Shown piece by piece: positions 53,588 to 61,739 of a stretch of 64,000 nucleotides of DNA (within the stretch, counting starts at the first letter, position 1; each line of letters starts with the position of its first letter). The position numbers were made by a program, and so were the translations under genes. Source of the DNA: PHAA01 sp022706565 (lineage in GTDB: Bacteria; Bacillota; Syntrophomonadia; Syntrophomonadales; Syntrophomonadaceae); assembly GCA_040769385.1 (NCBI GenBank), contig JAXGLD010000001.1, forward strand, positions 248,001-312,000. Reading direction: 5' to 3'. The notes beneath the pieces are model-generated. The model did not search any database and was not told where the DNA came from. It worked only from the letters and a program-made list of their open reading frames with translations.

Positions 53588-55488
53588 ATCGGGTAGGAGG
53601 TAGGTGATTAGTTCACCTACCGACCTCCCACAGCACCGTACGTACCGTTCGGTATACGGCGCTTCCAAAGTTTACACTTACTTAGCAGAGTAGCATTCCG
53701 TCAAACTGAGATATCCGGCACGTTTGAATCTCTCGTTGGGTAAGGCTCTTAATAAGATTGGGCTATGGGCAGTACGCCAATAGCCTTTTCTTGTGTTTGC
53801 CCACATCCATGCCTGTTCTTCCTGGATTCCTGAGCGCTTGAGGTTCTCGAAACGTGTGCGGATTCTCTTCCATCGTTTCCATGTCACCATCCGTATACGA
53901 CTTCTAATCCATTCATCCAAGCCCTGTAGCAGGTTCTTGGCGTCCGCCAGTTTGAAGTAATTCATCCAGCCCCGTACCACTTGGTTCAGCCGGACTTTTC
54001 TGGCCTCAATTCCCATCCCGTTACTGCGTCCGGTGATTTCTCGGATTTTGTCCTTGAATTTCCGGACACTCTTGGGATGTATCCTCAGCCTTCCTTCTCC
54101 TTTGTGGATGTAGAAGCTGTACCCCAGATATTTGACCCTGTTCACATGCGTCACCTGTGTCTTCTCCCTGTTTACCTTCAGGAATAGCTTCCCTTCGATG
54201 TATGGGAGGATATGGCCCAGCGTGCGGTTGGCTGCCTTCTTGCTCTTGCAGAATATCAGCAGGTCATCTGCGTAACGCACAAAACGGTGTCCCCGCCTCT
54301 CCAGTTCCCGGTCGCATTCATTCAGCATGATGTTCCCAAGTAGTGGACTTAGTGGACCGCCTTGCGGTACTCCTTCCGGGCTGTCCTCAAACATCCCGCC
54401 CGCCATGACTCCCGCTCGCAGGAATTTATGGATGAGCGAGATTACTCGTCCATCCTTTATCGTTTCCGACAATATCTGGATGAGCCTGCTCTGGTTGACC
54501 GTGTCAAAATACCTTTCCAAATCCATATCAACTACGTATCTGTAGCCCTCTGTGATATTGGTCTGGCATCTTCTGAGCGCATCATGCGCACTTCTTCTCG
54601 GTCTGAATCCAAAGCTGTTGTCTGAGAATTGCTTTTCAAAGATTGGACTTAGGACTTGGCATATCGCTTGTTGGATTAGTCTGTCCACGACGGTTGGTAT
54701 CCCTAGTTTCCTGGTTTTCCCGTTCTCTTTGGGTATTTCTACCCGGCGCACGGGTTTGGGACGGTAAATACCTTCCCGGATGGATTGTATGAGTTTCCCC
54801 TGGTTTTCTTTCAGGAAGGGTAGAAGTTCATCTACCTGCATACCGTCAATTCCACCCGCGCCTTTGTTCCTCTTTACCTGCTTGTAGGCGCGGTTCAGAT
54901 TGTCTCTGCCCAGGATTTGCTCCAACAATCCTTCCCTCTGCTGGTTGGTGTCGGTGCTGTCGGTTTCAGTCATCTTCAGTGACCCGCACGCTTCTGCATT
55001 CTCTCTCTGTTCCGCAGATACCCTTTGCAGATAGCCTTCCGTTCGAAGTTGTCTGTGCTTTAGCTTGTCACTTTCAGTAACTTTCATGACCCACACCTCC
55101 TCTGGTTCAGCCCTTCCCTTTGCTTCTAGAAAGCTCCGGTACTATGGCCTCGGCTGACTTCTCACGACAAATCTTGTTTCAACCGGGCTTCTTACTCTGT
55201 TTCCGCCCGTCCGCGAGATCTCCCCGGGTAAGAACGCAGTCTTTCCTTCCATCCATCTGCCACATTTACACCGCAAGTTTCCGGATAGTTTTGGGCTTCA
55301 GTTTGTTAGGCAACCTCACCCAACTTTCGATGCCTTATGTGATTTCTGTTCGTCAGACCGGAAGTTTGCCGCCGGCTTCCTTCAGATTCCTCGTCACCGA
55401 GGACACCCTTGCCCTTGGCTATGTGCTTGGCACTATCAACCCGCACTAGGGACTTTCACCCATTAGACTGCGCCCATGCCGGGCGCAC
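53588..55488 (-). mobile_element. group IIC intron with reverse transcriptase
   Basis: About 1.9 kb on the minus strand. The 5' end GTGCGCCCGGCATGGGCG (55488 downward) is the class C consensus. The 3' part has a domain V-like hairpin (GCCGTATACCG...CGGTACGTACGGT, about 53626-53660), a domain VI hairpin with a bulged A (GTAGGTGAACTAATCACCTAC), and ends CCTACCCGAT at 53588. It sits directly behind a terminator, the target class C introns use. Ends are judged by eye, within a few bases. Confidence 0.88.
53678..55087 (-). CDS. ltrA: group II intron reverse transcriptase/maturase
   Basis: 469 residues. RT domain with all main blocks: KGAGGIDGMQVDELL, NSFGFRPRRSAHDAL, VVDMDLERYFDTV, EGVPQGGPLSPLL, and the catalytic YADD; then the maturase X domain (VRGWMNYFKLADAKNLLQGLDEWIRSRIRM). 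No HNH endonuclease domain, as is normal for class C. ATG 55087 follows GGAGG. All key residues are intact, so it may be active. Confidence 0.97.
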   Translation of the reverse strand: MKVTESDKLKHRQLRTEGYLQRVSAEQRENAEACGSLKMTETDSTDTNQQREGLLEQILGRDNLNRAYKQVKRNKGAGGIDGMQVDELLPFLKENQGKLIQSIREGIYRPKPVRRVEIPKENGKTRKLGIPTVVDRLIQQAICQVLSPIFEKQFSDNSFGFRPRRSAHDALRRCQTNITEGYRYVVDMDLERYFDTVNQSRLIQILSETIKDGRVISLIHKFLRAGVMAGGMFEDSPEGVPQGGPLSPLLGNIMLNECDRELERRGHRFVRYADDLLIFCKSKKAANRTLGHILPYIEGKLFLKVNREKTQVTHVNRVKYLGYSFYIHKGEGRLRIHPKSVRKFKDKIREITGRSNGMGIEARKVRLNQVVRGWMNYFKLADAKNLLQGLDEWIRSRIRMVTWKRWKRIRTRFENLKRSGIQEEQAWMWANTRKGYWRTAHSPILLRALPNERFKRAGYLSLTECYSAK

Positions 55489-55494
55489 CTAAAA

Positions 55495-55524
55495 AAGGGG
55501 ACTGGTTTGATAACCAGTCCCCTT
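55495..55524 (-). terminator. terminator used as intron insertion site
   Basis: 13-base stem (AAGGGGACTGGTT/AACCAGTCCCCTT) with loop TGAT, followed on the minus strand by TTTTAG and, at once, the intron 5' end. It belongs to the Fpg/Nei-like transcript. Confidence 0.92.
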
Positions 55525-55666
55525 ATTATCATGGCAGGTTCAGACGTTGGCTTGCTGACCATAATGTGGTCAGACGTACCAATCCCTGAATTTTCGGTAT
55601 GGCTATTGCAGTTAGCTGTGTCTTCTTGTCCGGCTTTTGTCTGCCGCAGACATGCGATGGCTGGCC

Positions 55667-56493
55667 CTAAATCCTCTGGCACTGATCACAATAGTAGATG
55701 CTTCCTCCCATATAGCTTTCCTTCCTGATCGAGCCCCCACATACCGGGCAGGTATTTCCTACGGTCAGCTTACTGGCCTTGGTTTTATAACCACCCGGTT
55801 TGCCAAAGAGGTCTTTCTCGGTATCACGCCCGCCTCTGACTGCCATATCGGCCAGGGTGTCCTTGACGGCTCGGAACAGGGCCTCTTTTTCTCCCTCATT
55901 TAGAGAACCAATCTTACGCTTGGGGTGGATACGGGCGTTATAAAGGATATCCTGCAACACTCCATTGCCTAGCCCAGGAATGCGCTGCTCCGTGGCCAGC
56001 CATGCCTTGGCGCTCATTTTGTCTGCCTCAGATCCATCCATCAGCGAATCGAAATAGACACGGTCAAATTCGCTGTTCAGGGGTGAAGGCTTCTGCACCG
56101 CTGCCTGGTAATAAGGATTCTCGAAGCTGCCTTCCAGAAAACACCACAGGCCGCCGTACATCTGTACTGAGGCGCTGAGCGCGGTGCCGTCTTCAAAATC
56201 CATCAGCAGCTGGTGCTTGGAAGGCCTCTTATCGTCCTTGGAATGAAAGCGCAGGTTTACACCATCCCCGAAAAGCAGGCGCGCCCGGCCAACTTGTATT
56301 TCTACCATGCCTCCACGTGCCGAAGCCCCATCGATGGTTTGCCCAATCAACACCTTTGGTATTCTTCCGGCTGACCGCTGAACCAAGCGAATTTATGGGG
56401 GCTGTGAGCAGTAATTATGCCAACGATCCTTTTCCCAGCCAGGGTATCTTTAATCTGTCGGGCTAGGACAGTCGCTTCCGGTATCTCCAGCAT
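55667..56493 (-). pseudogene. Fpg/Nei-like DNA glycosylase, frameshifted
   Basis: Two frames make one protein of about 275 residues. The N-terminal part starts at ATG 56493 (after AAGGAGG) with MLEIPEATVLARQI and reads through FAWFSGQPEEY, ending at a stop near 56347. The rest continues one frame over with KVLIGQTIDGASARGGMVEI, the helix-two-turn-helix (ATEQRIPGLGNGVLQDILYNARIHP) and a zinc finger (CPVCGGSIRKES...YCDQCQ). One missing base near 56350-56362 explains it. Residue 2 is Leu rather than the catalytic Pro of Fpg, as in a known clostridial side branch. Sequencing error cannot be excluded. Confidence 0.85.
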
Positions 56494-56547
56494 GTGATCC
56501 CTCCTTTAGGATGTCGTTGCCTGGATTAGCAACCAGTCAAACATAAG

Positions 56548-56910
56548 CTACACCAGCATAGTTTGAAAAGCCTCTTCGGAAAAACCGATCACCAGGCGCT
56601 GGCCATCGCTTAGCACCGGCCGTTTCATAATCCTGGGCTCACTGTTGATCAGCTGGATTACCTCCGCATCCTTCATTCCCGCCAAATCCGGCTTAATCTT
56701 CTTGTAAGCCTGACTCTTGATATTGATCAGATCCTTAACCGTGGAATTGGCCGTTTGAGCCAAACCCCGCAATTCGTCACCACTCAGCGGTGCCTTGATC
56801 AGATCCCGGTATATATATGATGCATTGTGTTCATTCAGCCAGGCCCTGGCTTTTTGACAGGTCCGTCAGGTGGTGATGCAGTAAAAGGTTAATGGTTGTT
56901 TACCCTGCAA
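56548..56910 (-). CDS. ArsC/Spx-family protein with in-frame UGA, probable selenoprotein
   Basis: With UGA read as selenocysteine the frame gives 120 residues, the normal length for the ArsC/Spx/YffB family of thioredoxin-fold reductases. It begins TFYCITT-U-RTCQKARAWL: Sec15 takes the place of the first Cys of the CxTC active site, and Cys18 is present. Later family marks are KSQAYKK and the conserved RPV (residues 97-99). TTG 56910 follows AAGGACGGG. A small stem-loop follows the UGA (56837-56851). It lies 54 bases before the Fpg/Nei-like gene. Without Sec it would be a nonsense-mutated gene. Confidence 0.75.
56837..56851 (-). promoter_or_regulatory. candidate bacterial SECIS hairpin
   Basis: Stem AGCCAG/CTGGCT with loop GGC. 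The first loop G lies 21 nt downstream of the UGA at 56866-56868, inside the known 16-37 nt window, and a G in the first loop positions is the main conserved feature of bacterial SECIS elements. Confidence 0.65.
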
Positions 56911-56969
56911 AGCAATCCCGTCCTTTCTTTCGTTTTTATTCGCAGTGTCCGAAATGGTTTGGTGAGATC

Positions 56970-56996
56970 ATTATAATCTATAACCTTGAGTTATAG
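56970..56996 (-). promoter_or_regulatory. -10 box and palindrome upstream of the ArsC/Spx-like gene
   Basis: TATAAT on the minus strand (56970-56975) with a perfect seven-base repeat CTATAAC-CTTGA-GTTATAG (56978-56996) just upstream, where the promoter spacer would be. A convincing -35 is not found at 17-19 bases, which might mean an activator (for example MerR-type) is needed. Confidence 0.5.
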
Positions 56997-57184
56997 CCAT
57001 CAACCGGACAGCATACAATCAGCATTTCAAGACTAACCGGTTTACCTGATCAGCCACTAACCGCGGTCAGCTTGGACCGACTCCGTAAGATATGGAAGTT
57101 GCTTCAGTTGACAGAATAAGTGTAACCTTTTGCCTGCCATATACATATCCTAAATTGCAGGCGCGTGCCGCCTGCATGAACAGA

Positions 57185-57205
57185 CTTCCGGCCAAGTGCC
57201 GGAAG
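57185..57205. terminator. second hairpin after the radical SAM gene
   Basis: Eight-base stem CTTCCGGC/GCCGGAAG, loop CAAGT, 10 bases from the stronger hairpin at 57216. Backup terminator. Confidence 0.55.
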
Positions 57206-57215
57206 CTTTCATATA

Positions 57216-57245
57216 AAATGCCGGGAGGTATTCCTCCCGGCATTT
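57216..57245 (-). terminator. terminator of the AmmeMemoRadiSam genes
   Basis: 13-base perfect stem AAATGCCGGGAGG/CCTCCCGGCATTT with loop TATT, 38 bases past the radical SAM stop; TTTATATG follows on the minus strand. Confidence 0.85.
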
Positions 57246-57282
57246 ATTGTAGCTCCCTGCTCGCCATACCCAATTTCCAAAC

Positions 57283-58284
57283 CTACAATCCCTTGATATA
57301 CCCCAGCTCCGCTCCGCATTGGGCGCAATGCCTGTCCCTTACCCCGGTGATCTCAATCCGATAACCACTGCGTTGGATGAGCTCATGACCGCAGTTGATA
57401 CAATTGGTGTTGTTGAGCTCCCCGGGTAAATTGCCGGTAAATACGAAATCCAGGTATTCCAGGGCAATCTCCCGGGCTCGCATAATAGTAGCCGTGGGGG
57501 TAGCGGGCAGGTCCAATTGGTAGGCAGGGTGGTATTTGGATAAATGCAAGACGGTTTGCCGGTCCAGGGATCCCAACCATTGGGCCAAGGCCCGTATCTC
57601 GTCTTCGCTGTCATTCTTGCCGGGGATGAGCAGGGTAGTGATCTCCACATGGGCTTGCCCGATTGCTCTCTCTACCGTTTCTTTGACCGGACCCAAACGA
57701 CCTTTGCACATCTGCGGATAAAAACGTTCGTTAAATCCCTTGACATCTATGTTGAAGGCATCGATGCAGGTAAGCAGGTCTTCCAATGGTCCTTTCTCTA
57801 TAAATCCATTGGTTACCATGACCGTTTTTAATCCCAGTTCCTTGAGTCGCGGGGCCACGTCCATTATATATTCGTACCAGATTGATGGTTCATTATAGGT
57901 GAAGGCCAGGCCTACTGAGCCATCCCGGCGGCATGACTGGGTTATTTCCACCATTTTCTCTGCTTCCGTGTAGGTACTGGCAGGGATGCCGTGGGCAATG
58001 GAATAATTCTGGCAGAATGAACACCCCAGGTTGCATCCGTAACTGCCGGCAGACAGGATGTAGGAGCCGGGGTAAAAGTGGAATAGAGGTTTCTTTTCGA
58101 TTGGGTCCAGGGCCAGGGAGGTTACTTCTCCATAGTTGTGAGTCAGGAGATTGCCGTTCTGATTGCTTCTAACTCGGCAAATACCTATCTGTCCCTCTTT
58201 TAATCGGCAATGATGAGGGCAAAGAATACACCGTACTACACCCTCATCCAGTATCTCAAAATACCTGGCTTGGGCGTTTGCCAT
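57283..58284 (-). CDS. amrS: AmmeMemoRadiSam system radical SAM enzyme
   Basis: 333 residues. A four-Cys N-terminal site (CILCPHHCRLKEGQIGIC), the radical SAM motif CNLGCSFCQNY, FTYNEPSIWYEY, and C-terminal CINCG and CAQCG pairs. It is the radical SAM member of the widely conserved AmmeMemoRadiSam trio, whose product is not established. ATG 58284 follows AGGAGGTGAGAATC. It lies 30 bases after the fused partner gene. Confidence 0.93.
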   Translation of the reverse strand: MANAQARYFEILDEGVVRCILCPHHCRLKEGQIGICRVRSNQNGNLLTHNYGEVTSLALDPIEKKPLFHFYPGSYILSAGSYGCNLGCSFCQNYSIAHGIPASTYTEAEKMVEITQSCRRDGSVGLAFTYNEPSIWYEYIMDVAPRLKELGLKTVMVTNGFIEKGPLEDLLTCIDAFNIDVKGFNERFYPQMCKGRLGPVKETVERAIGQAHVEITTLLIPGKNDSEDEIRALAQWLGSLDRQTVLHLSKYHPAYQLDLPATPTATIMRAREIALEYLDFVFTGNLPGELNNTNCINCGHELIQRSGYRIEITGVRDRHCAQCGAELGYIKGL

Positions 58285-58314
58285 GATTCTCACCTCCTCA
58301 CGGGAGCTTGATTA

Positions 58315-59709
58315 TCAAGTGTATCGCTTAACTTCGAAGCGCTGTATGGAGTATTTCTCCTCCGGCGATATTCCCGCCTTTTGCAGCGCAATGCTTAACT
58401 GCTGATCCACTGTGTCTACCCCCTCCAGGTCGGGAAGCAGGAGTCCGCTCCGGCCCCCGCTGCGAACAATAACTCCGTAACGGCGGGGATCGAGTTCTTC
58501 GCGCCGGGATGGTTCAGGTGGGGTGAGAATATCCACGGAGTAAACCAAGTTTGGCAGTTCTGAGGCTGTCACCGGGGAAAAACGCGGGTCTCTTAATCCC
58601 GCTGCTATTGCATTATGCTTGATCTCTTCGGCTATATTCTCATAGACCGGCTGGAAGGTGCCAATACAACCGCGTAACCGGCCATTTTTCTTCAATGACA
58701 CAAATACCCCTGCGCGTTGTGAGGCCAATTCACCCATATCCGGGGGCAGGTCTGCGACCTTGCCGCCCTGCAGATAACCCTCCAGGACCTGACGAGCCCA
58801 CTTGACCGGAGGGGATTCGTTTTTCCGTCCGGCTTCAGCTGATTTCGTCTGCTGTTCGATCAAGCGGTCGAGGGTACTGGGGATTTGGTGGTCCAGCTTT
58901 AGACCCGCAGTCAGGTAGCCCACTCCAAACGGACCCTCATAGCTGAATACCTCCGCTGTCGGTTTAAAACCATCCAGTGCGCCTAACATGATAATTATGG
59001 ATGGGTAACCGCATTGACCGGCATTTTCGACCAGGTTTGAGGGCAGGTTAAACAGTCCCTCTACATCTCCTTGAGAAATCAAGTCCCTGACCAAAAGGTC
59101 GAAACGACTGCCGTCGGGATGGAAATCATAGGGTCCCTCATCCTTTAGACGGTGAGACATATCACCTGACGCGACTACCGCCACCCGGCGTTCTACATTC
59201 TGGGCGGCCTCCTGTATGAGTTTTCCCAATGTATAGAGCTGGATATTGTCCAACATGCCAATGCTGATGGCCGCAATAGGCTTGTCCCCCAAGCCGGCTT
59301 GCTTGAGAAAATAAAGCGGTACCAGGATGCCGTGGTCGAGGAATGGATTGAGGTTGTAACGAGAGGACGTGTTTTTGTCTATCCCGATCATACTGATGTC
59401 GTGTTTCTCAGCTAGATTTCCGATCGCTTGAATCAACTCCAGATCGTTGGCATGGCTAAAGGCAACTTCGGGGTGGCCGAAGGCTGCCAGATTACCTTCC
59501 AACCGGGGTTCAATCAAGCAGGTTATACAATCCGAGAACACATTACCATGAGGGGTGAGGAACACTACCGTTTCGGGTTGGGTTTGCACCAATTCCCGAG
59601 CCACGGCCTGTATGCCCTGGCTAGTGAGGCTGGCCTCGTGAGCCCTTTCCCCGCCAACTTCTGGGACAATTATGGGTGGGTGCGGCATCAATGCTGCAAA
59701 AGTGATCAT
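58315..59709 (-). CDS. fused Memo-AMMECR1 protein (AmmeMemoRadiSam)
   Basis: 464 residues joining two domains that are often separate genes. Residues 1-265 are Memo, related to class III extradiol dioxygenases (MPHPPIIVPEVGG, FLTPHGNV, VVASGDMSHRLKDEGPYDFHPDG, SYEGPFGVGYLTA with conserved His/Asp). Residues about 300-460 are AMMECR1 (GVFVSLKKNGRLRGCIGTFQP, NAIAAGLRDPRFSPVTASELPNL, VYSVDILTPPE). Function is unknown; the radical SAM partner follows at once. Start after GAGGAGGGAGCC. Confidence 0.93.
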   Translation of the reverse strand: MITFAALMPHPPIIVPEVGGERAHEASLTSQGIQAVARELVQTQPETVVFLTPHGNVFSDCITCLIEPRLEGNLAAFGHPEVAFSHANDLELIQAIGNLAEKHDISMIGIDKNTSSRYNLNPFLDHGILVPLYFLKQAGLGDKPIAAISIGMLDNIQLYTLGKLIQEAAQNVERRVAVVASGDMSHRLKDEGPYDFHPDGSRFDLLVRDLISQGDVEGLFNLPSNLVENAGQCGYPSIIIMLGALDGFKPTAEVFSYEGPFGVGYLTAGLKLDHQIPSTLDRLIEQQTKSAEAGRKNESPPVKWARQVLEGYLQGGKVADLPPDMGELASQRAGVFVSLKKNGRLRGCIGTFQPVYENIAEEIKHNAIAAGLRDPRFSPVTASELPNLVYSVDILTPPEPSRREELDPRRYGVIVRSGGRSGLLLPDLEGVDTVDQQLSIALQKAGISPEEKYSIQRFEVKRYT

Positions 59710-59754
59710 TTGGCTCCCTCCTCGATTAACAAATATTCCCTTGCTATAACTCTA

Positions 59755-60528
59755 TTATCCGTCAAGATAGGCTTTTGCGATACCACAAAATATGGCATAG
59801 GACACCTTCTCCTGGTATTGATCATCGCTCAGCAGCTTCTCTTCCCGCGGATTGGAAAGAAAGCCTACTTCCACAATAACAGCTGTCATATCGGTCTTTT
59901 CAGTGATATAGTAATTGCCCGTTTTAGCTTTGCGGGTAGTATTCCCCAATTGGGCAATCAATTCCGCCTGAATCGCTTCGGCTACACGTTTTGCTTCTTC
60001 ACTGCTGGCACTGTAGAAGGTCTGGGCCCCGTACCAGCGGGGACTGACATCGGCATTGGTATGAATGCTTACGTACAGGTCGGCCTTGTTCTCCTGAGCT
60101 AGAGACACTCGCGCGGCCAGATCCTTTCTCTTCCTTTGCAAAAGGCTCCCGGAAAAATTGTCCCCGGCCAGGTCCTCGTCTTCATCCCGGGTTATTATTA
60201 CCAATGCTCCCGACTGACTTAGGTGGTAAGCTAGTTTGTTGCTGATTGCCAAGGTGATATCCTTTTCGACGTTTTTGGCCGGTCCTATCGCACCGGGATC
60301 AAAGCCACCATGACCAGCGTCCACGACAATAACCCGATTGGCTAGTGAATACGCCATGATTGCCTCCTCATGGGGTGGATTTACATTGATGCCCCATAAA
60401 CAAAGCAAAGGCAGCAGTATTATGGCCATCACAATGCTGCCGGGTTTTCTTTTGAAAATGAACACTCGGTTCCTCAATCCCAGCCCTCCCCGGTCCTGAT
60501 ATTTCTTATATATGCCTGGGAGCGGCAT
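59755..60528 (-). CDS. cwlD: N-acetylmuramoyl-L-alanine amidase, CwlD type
   Basis: 257 residues, membrane-anchored by a helix at about 32-50, with an extracytoplasmic Amidase_3 domain. Zinc ligands are in VVDAGHGGFDPG, NVEKDIT and SIHTNAD; the catalytic Glu is in VEVGFLSNP. CwlD in spore-formers removes side peptides to make muramic lactam in the cortex. ATG 60528 has GGAGG upstream. A nine-base hairpin ACTCTCTCC/GGAGAGAGT (60576-60596) lies in its leader. Confidence 0.88.
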   Translation of the reverse strand: MPLPGIYKKYQDRGGLGLRNRVFIFKRKPGSIVMAIILLPLLCLWGINVNPPHEEAIMAYSLANRVIVVDAGHGGFDPGAIGPAKNVEKDITLAISNKLAYHLSQSGALVIITRDEDEDLAGDNFSGSLLQRKRKDLAARVSLAQENKADLYVSIHTNADVSPRWYGAQTFYSASSEEAKRVAEAIQAELIAQLGNTTRKAKTGNYYITEKTDMTAVIVEVGFLSNPREEKLLSDDQYQEKVSYAIFCGIAKAYLDG

Positions 60529-60708
60529 AATATTTATATCCTCCTTCGCTTTCCATGTACCGGCAGCAAACAGAAACTCTCTCCAATGGAGAGAGTGATT
60601 TAACATCGTTCCCATACACTTCTGGTTGGGACCGGTCTTCTTTTGTTGTGCTGGGATTTCTCCAAACCTTGGGTAAGTTCCACATACCGATGCCGAACCC
60701 AACAAAAA

Positions 60709-60728
60709 AGCCCCTCCAGCGAGGGGCT
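60709..60728 (-). terminator. terminator of rplM-rpsI
   Basis: Eight-base stem AGCCCCTC/GAGGGGCT, loop CAGC, followed on the minus strand by TTTTTTG. Confidence 0.92.
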
Positions 60729-60735
60729 CTGTAAA

Positions 60736-61131
60736 CTAACGTTTTGAATATTGGGGGGCCTTGCGGGCTTTATGCAAGCCATACTTCTTTCTTTCCGTCA
60801 TGCGCGGATCTCTGGTCAGGAATCCAGCCCGTTTCAAGCTGGGACGCAGATCAGGGTTGGCTTTGATGAGCGCCCGGGCAATACCCAAACGGACAGCTCC
60901 AGCTTGACCAGTTACCCCGCCTCCGCCTACGCGGCAGATTATGTCAAATCGCCCGGCCTGGCCAGTTAGTTCCATAGGTTGCAGAACGATCAACCGGCTG
61001 GTCTTATTGGGAAAGAAATTTTCGAAATTCCTGTCATTGATGGTTATGTTTCCGCTGCCGGGTACCAGTCTCACCCGGGCTACAGCTTTTTTTCTTCTTC
61101 CGGTTCCCCAGTATTGTGCCTTCGTTGCCAT
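60736..61131 (-). CDS. rpsI: 30S ribosomal protein S9
   Basis: 131 residues, full length. Typical YWGTGRRKKAVARVRLVPG start, GGGVTGQAGAVRLGIARAL, and the basic end KKYGLHKARKAPQYSKR. 10 bases after rplM. Confidence 0.98.
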   Translation of the reverse strand: MATKAQYWGTGRRKKAVARVRLVPGSGNITINDRNFENFFPNKTSRLIVLQPMELTGQAGRFDIICRVGGGGVTGQAGAVRLGIARALIKANPDLRPSLKRAGFLTRDPRMTERKKYGLHKARKAPQYSKR

Positions 61132-61141
61132 ATCGTTCCTC

Positions 61142-61576
61142 CTAACCTCTCAGTTCCCGTACTTCGGGTTTTTGGGCTTGATGAGGGTGTTCGCTCCCCC
61201 GGTATACCTTAAGCTTTTTAAACATGGCAGCACCCAAACGGTTATGCGGGAGCATTCCTTTAACCGCTGCTTCAATTATTTTCTCGGGCTTCTTTTGTAA
61301 CAGGGTTCCGTAGTCGATCTCTTTCAAACCACCCGGATATCCTGTATGCCAGCGCATTTTCTTGTTCAGCAGTTTGTTGCCGGTAAGGTTGATTTGGGAG
61401 GCATTGATAATGATTACAAAATCTCCGGTATCAACATGGGGGGTATAAATCGGCTTGTGTTTCCCTCTTAGAATCGAGGCTACTTCCGATGATAATCTTC
61501 CCAGCGTCTGGCCGGCTGCATCTATCACATACCACTTGCGGTCTATCTCAGCTGGTTTCGCCATATATGATTTCAC
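61142..61576 (-). CDS. rplM: 50S ribosomal protein L13
   Basis: 144 residues, full length. AKPAEIDRKWYVIDAAGQTLGRL start, YTPHVDTGDFVIIINA, MLPHNRLG and YRGSEHPHQAQKP. First gene of rplM-rpsI; start follows AGGAGGG. Confidence 0.98.
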   Translation of the reverse strand: MKSYMAKPAEIDRKWYVIDAAGQTLGRLSSEVASILRGKHKPIYTPHVDTGDFVIIINASQINLTGNKLLNKKMRWHTGYPGGLKEIDYGTLLQKKPEKIIEAAVKGMLPHNRLGAAMFKKLKVYRGSEHPHQAQKPEVRELRG

Positions 61577-61684
61577 AAATTTCCCTCCTGTATATCGTTG
61601 CCTGGGTCTGACCTTAACAGTCTCTAAAGTGTGGTATTTGCCAACGGGGCAGGAGACAAACAGCAGTTTAGAGACTACCTATTA
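61577..61684 (-). ncRNA. structured leader of rplM-rpsI, L13-leader-like
   Basis: The about 100-base leader from the promoter to rplM carries a long stem AGTCTCTAAA/TTTAGAGACT (61667-61676 with 61619-61628) closing a 38-base loop with the G-rich CCCCGTTGGC. Many Firmicutes have an autoregulatory L13 leader here; I infer this is the same type, not proven. Confidence 0.55.
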
Positions 61685-61714
61685 ATTCTATCTATGTCCA
61701 CAGTCATTTGTCAA
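61685..61714 (-). promoter_or_regulatory. rplM promoter
   Basis: Minus strand TTGACA (61709-61714), 18-base spacer, TAGAAT (61685-61690). Confidence 0.8.
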
Positions 61715-61739
61715 GAAAACCGCCCTGTTTTCGAATAAT

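Larger units (their letters stand above)
56911..57282. other. 372-bp intergenic region
   Basis: Holds the promoter region of the ArsC/Spx-like gene with a palindrome (56978-56996) and two terminator-type hairpins at 57185 and 57216. No gene seen. Confidence 0.55.

Noticed and set aside
55446..55682. 78-residue minus-strand frame
   Set aside because: It spans the terminator and the intron boundary and overlaps the end of the Fpg/Nei-like gene.
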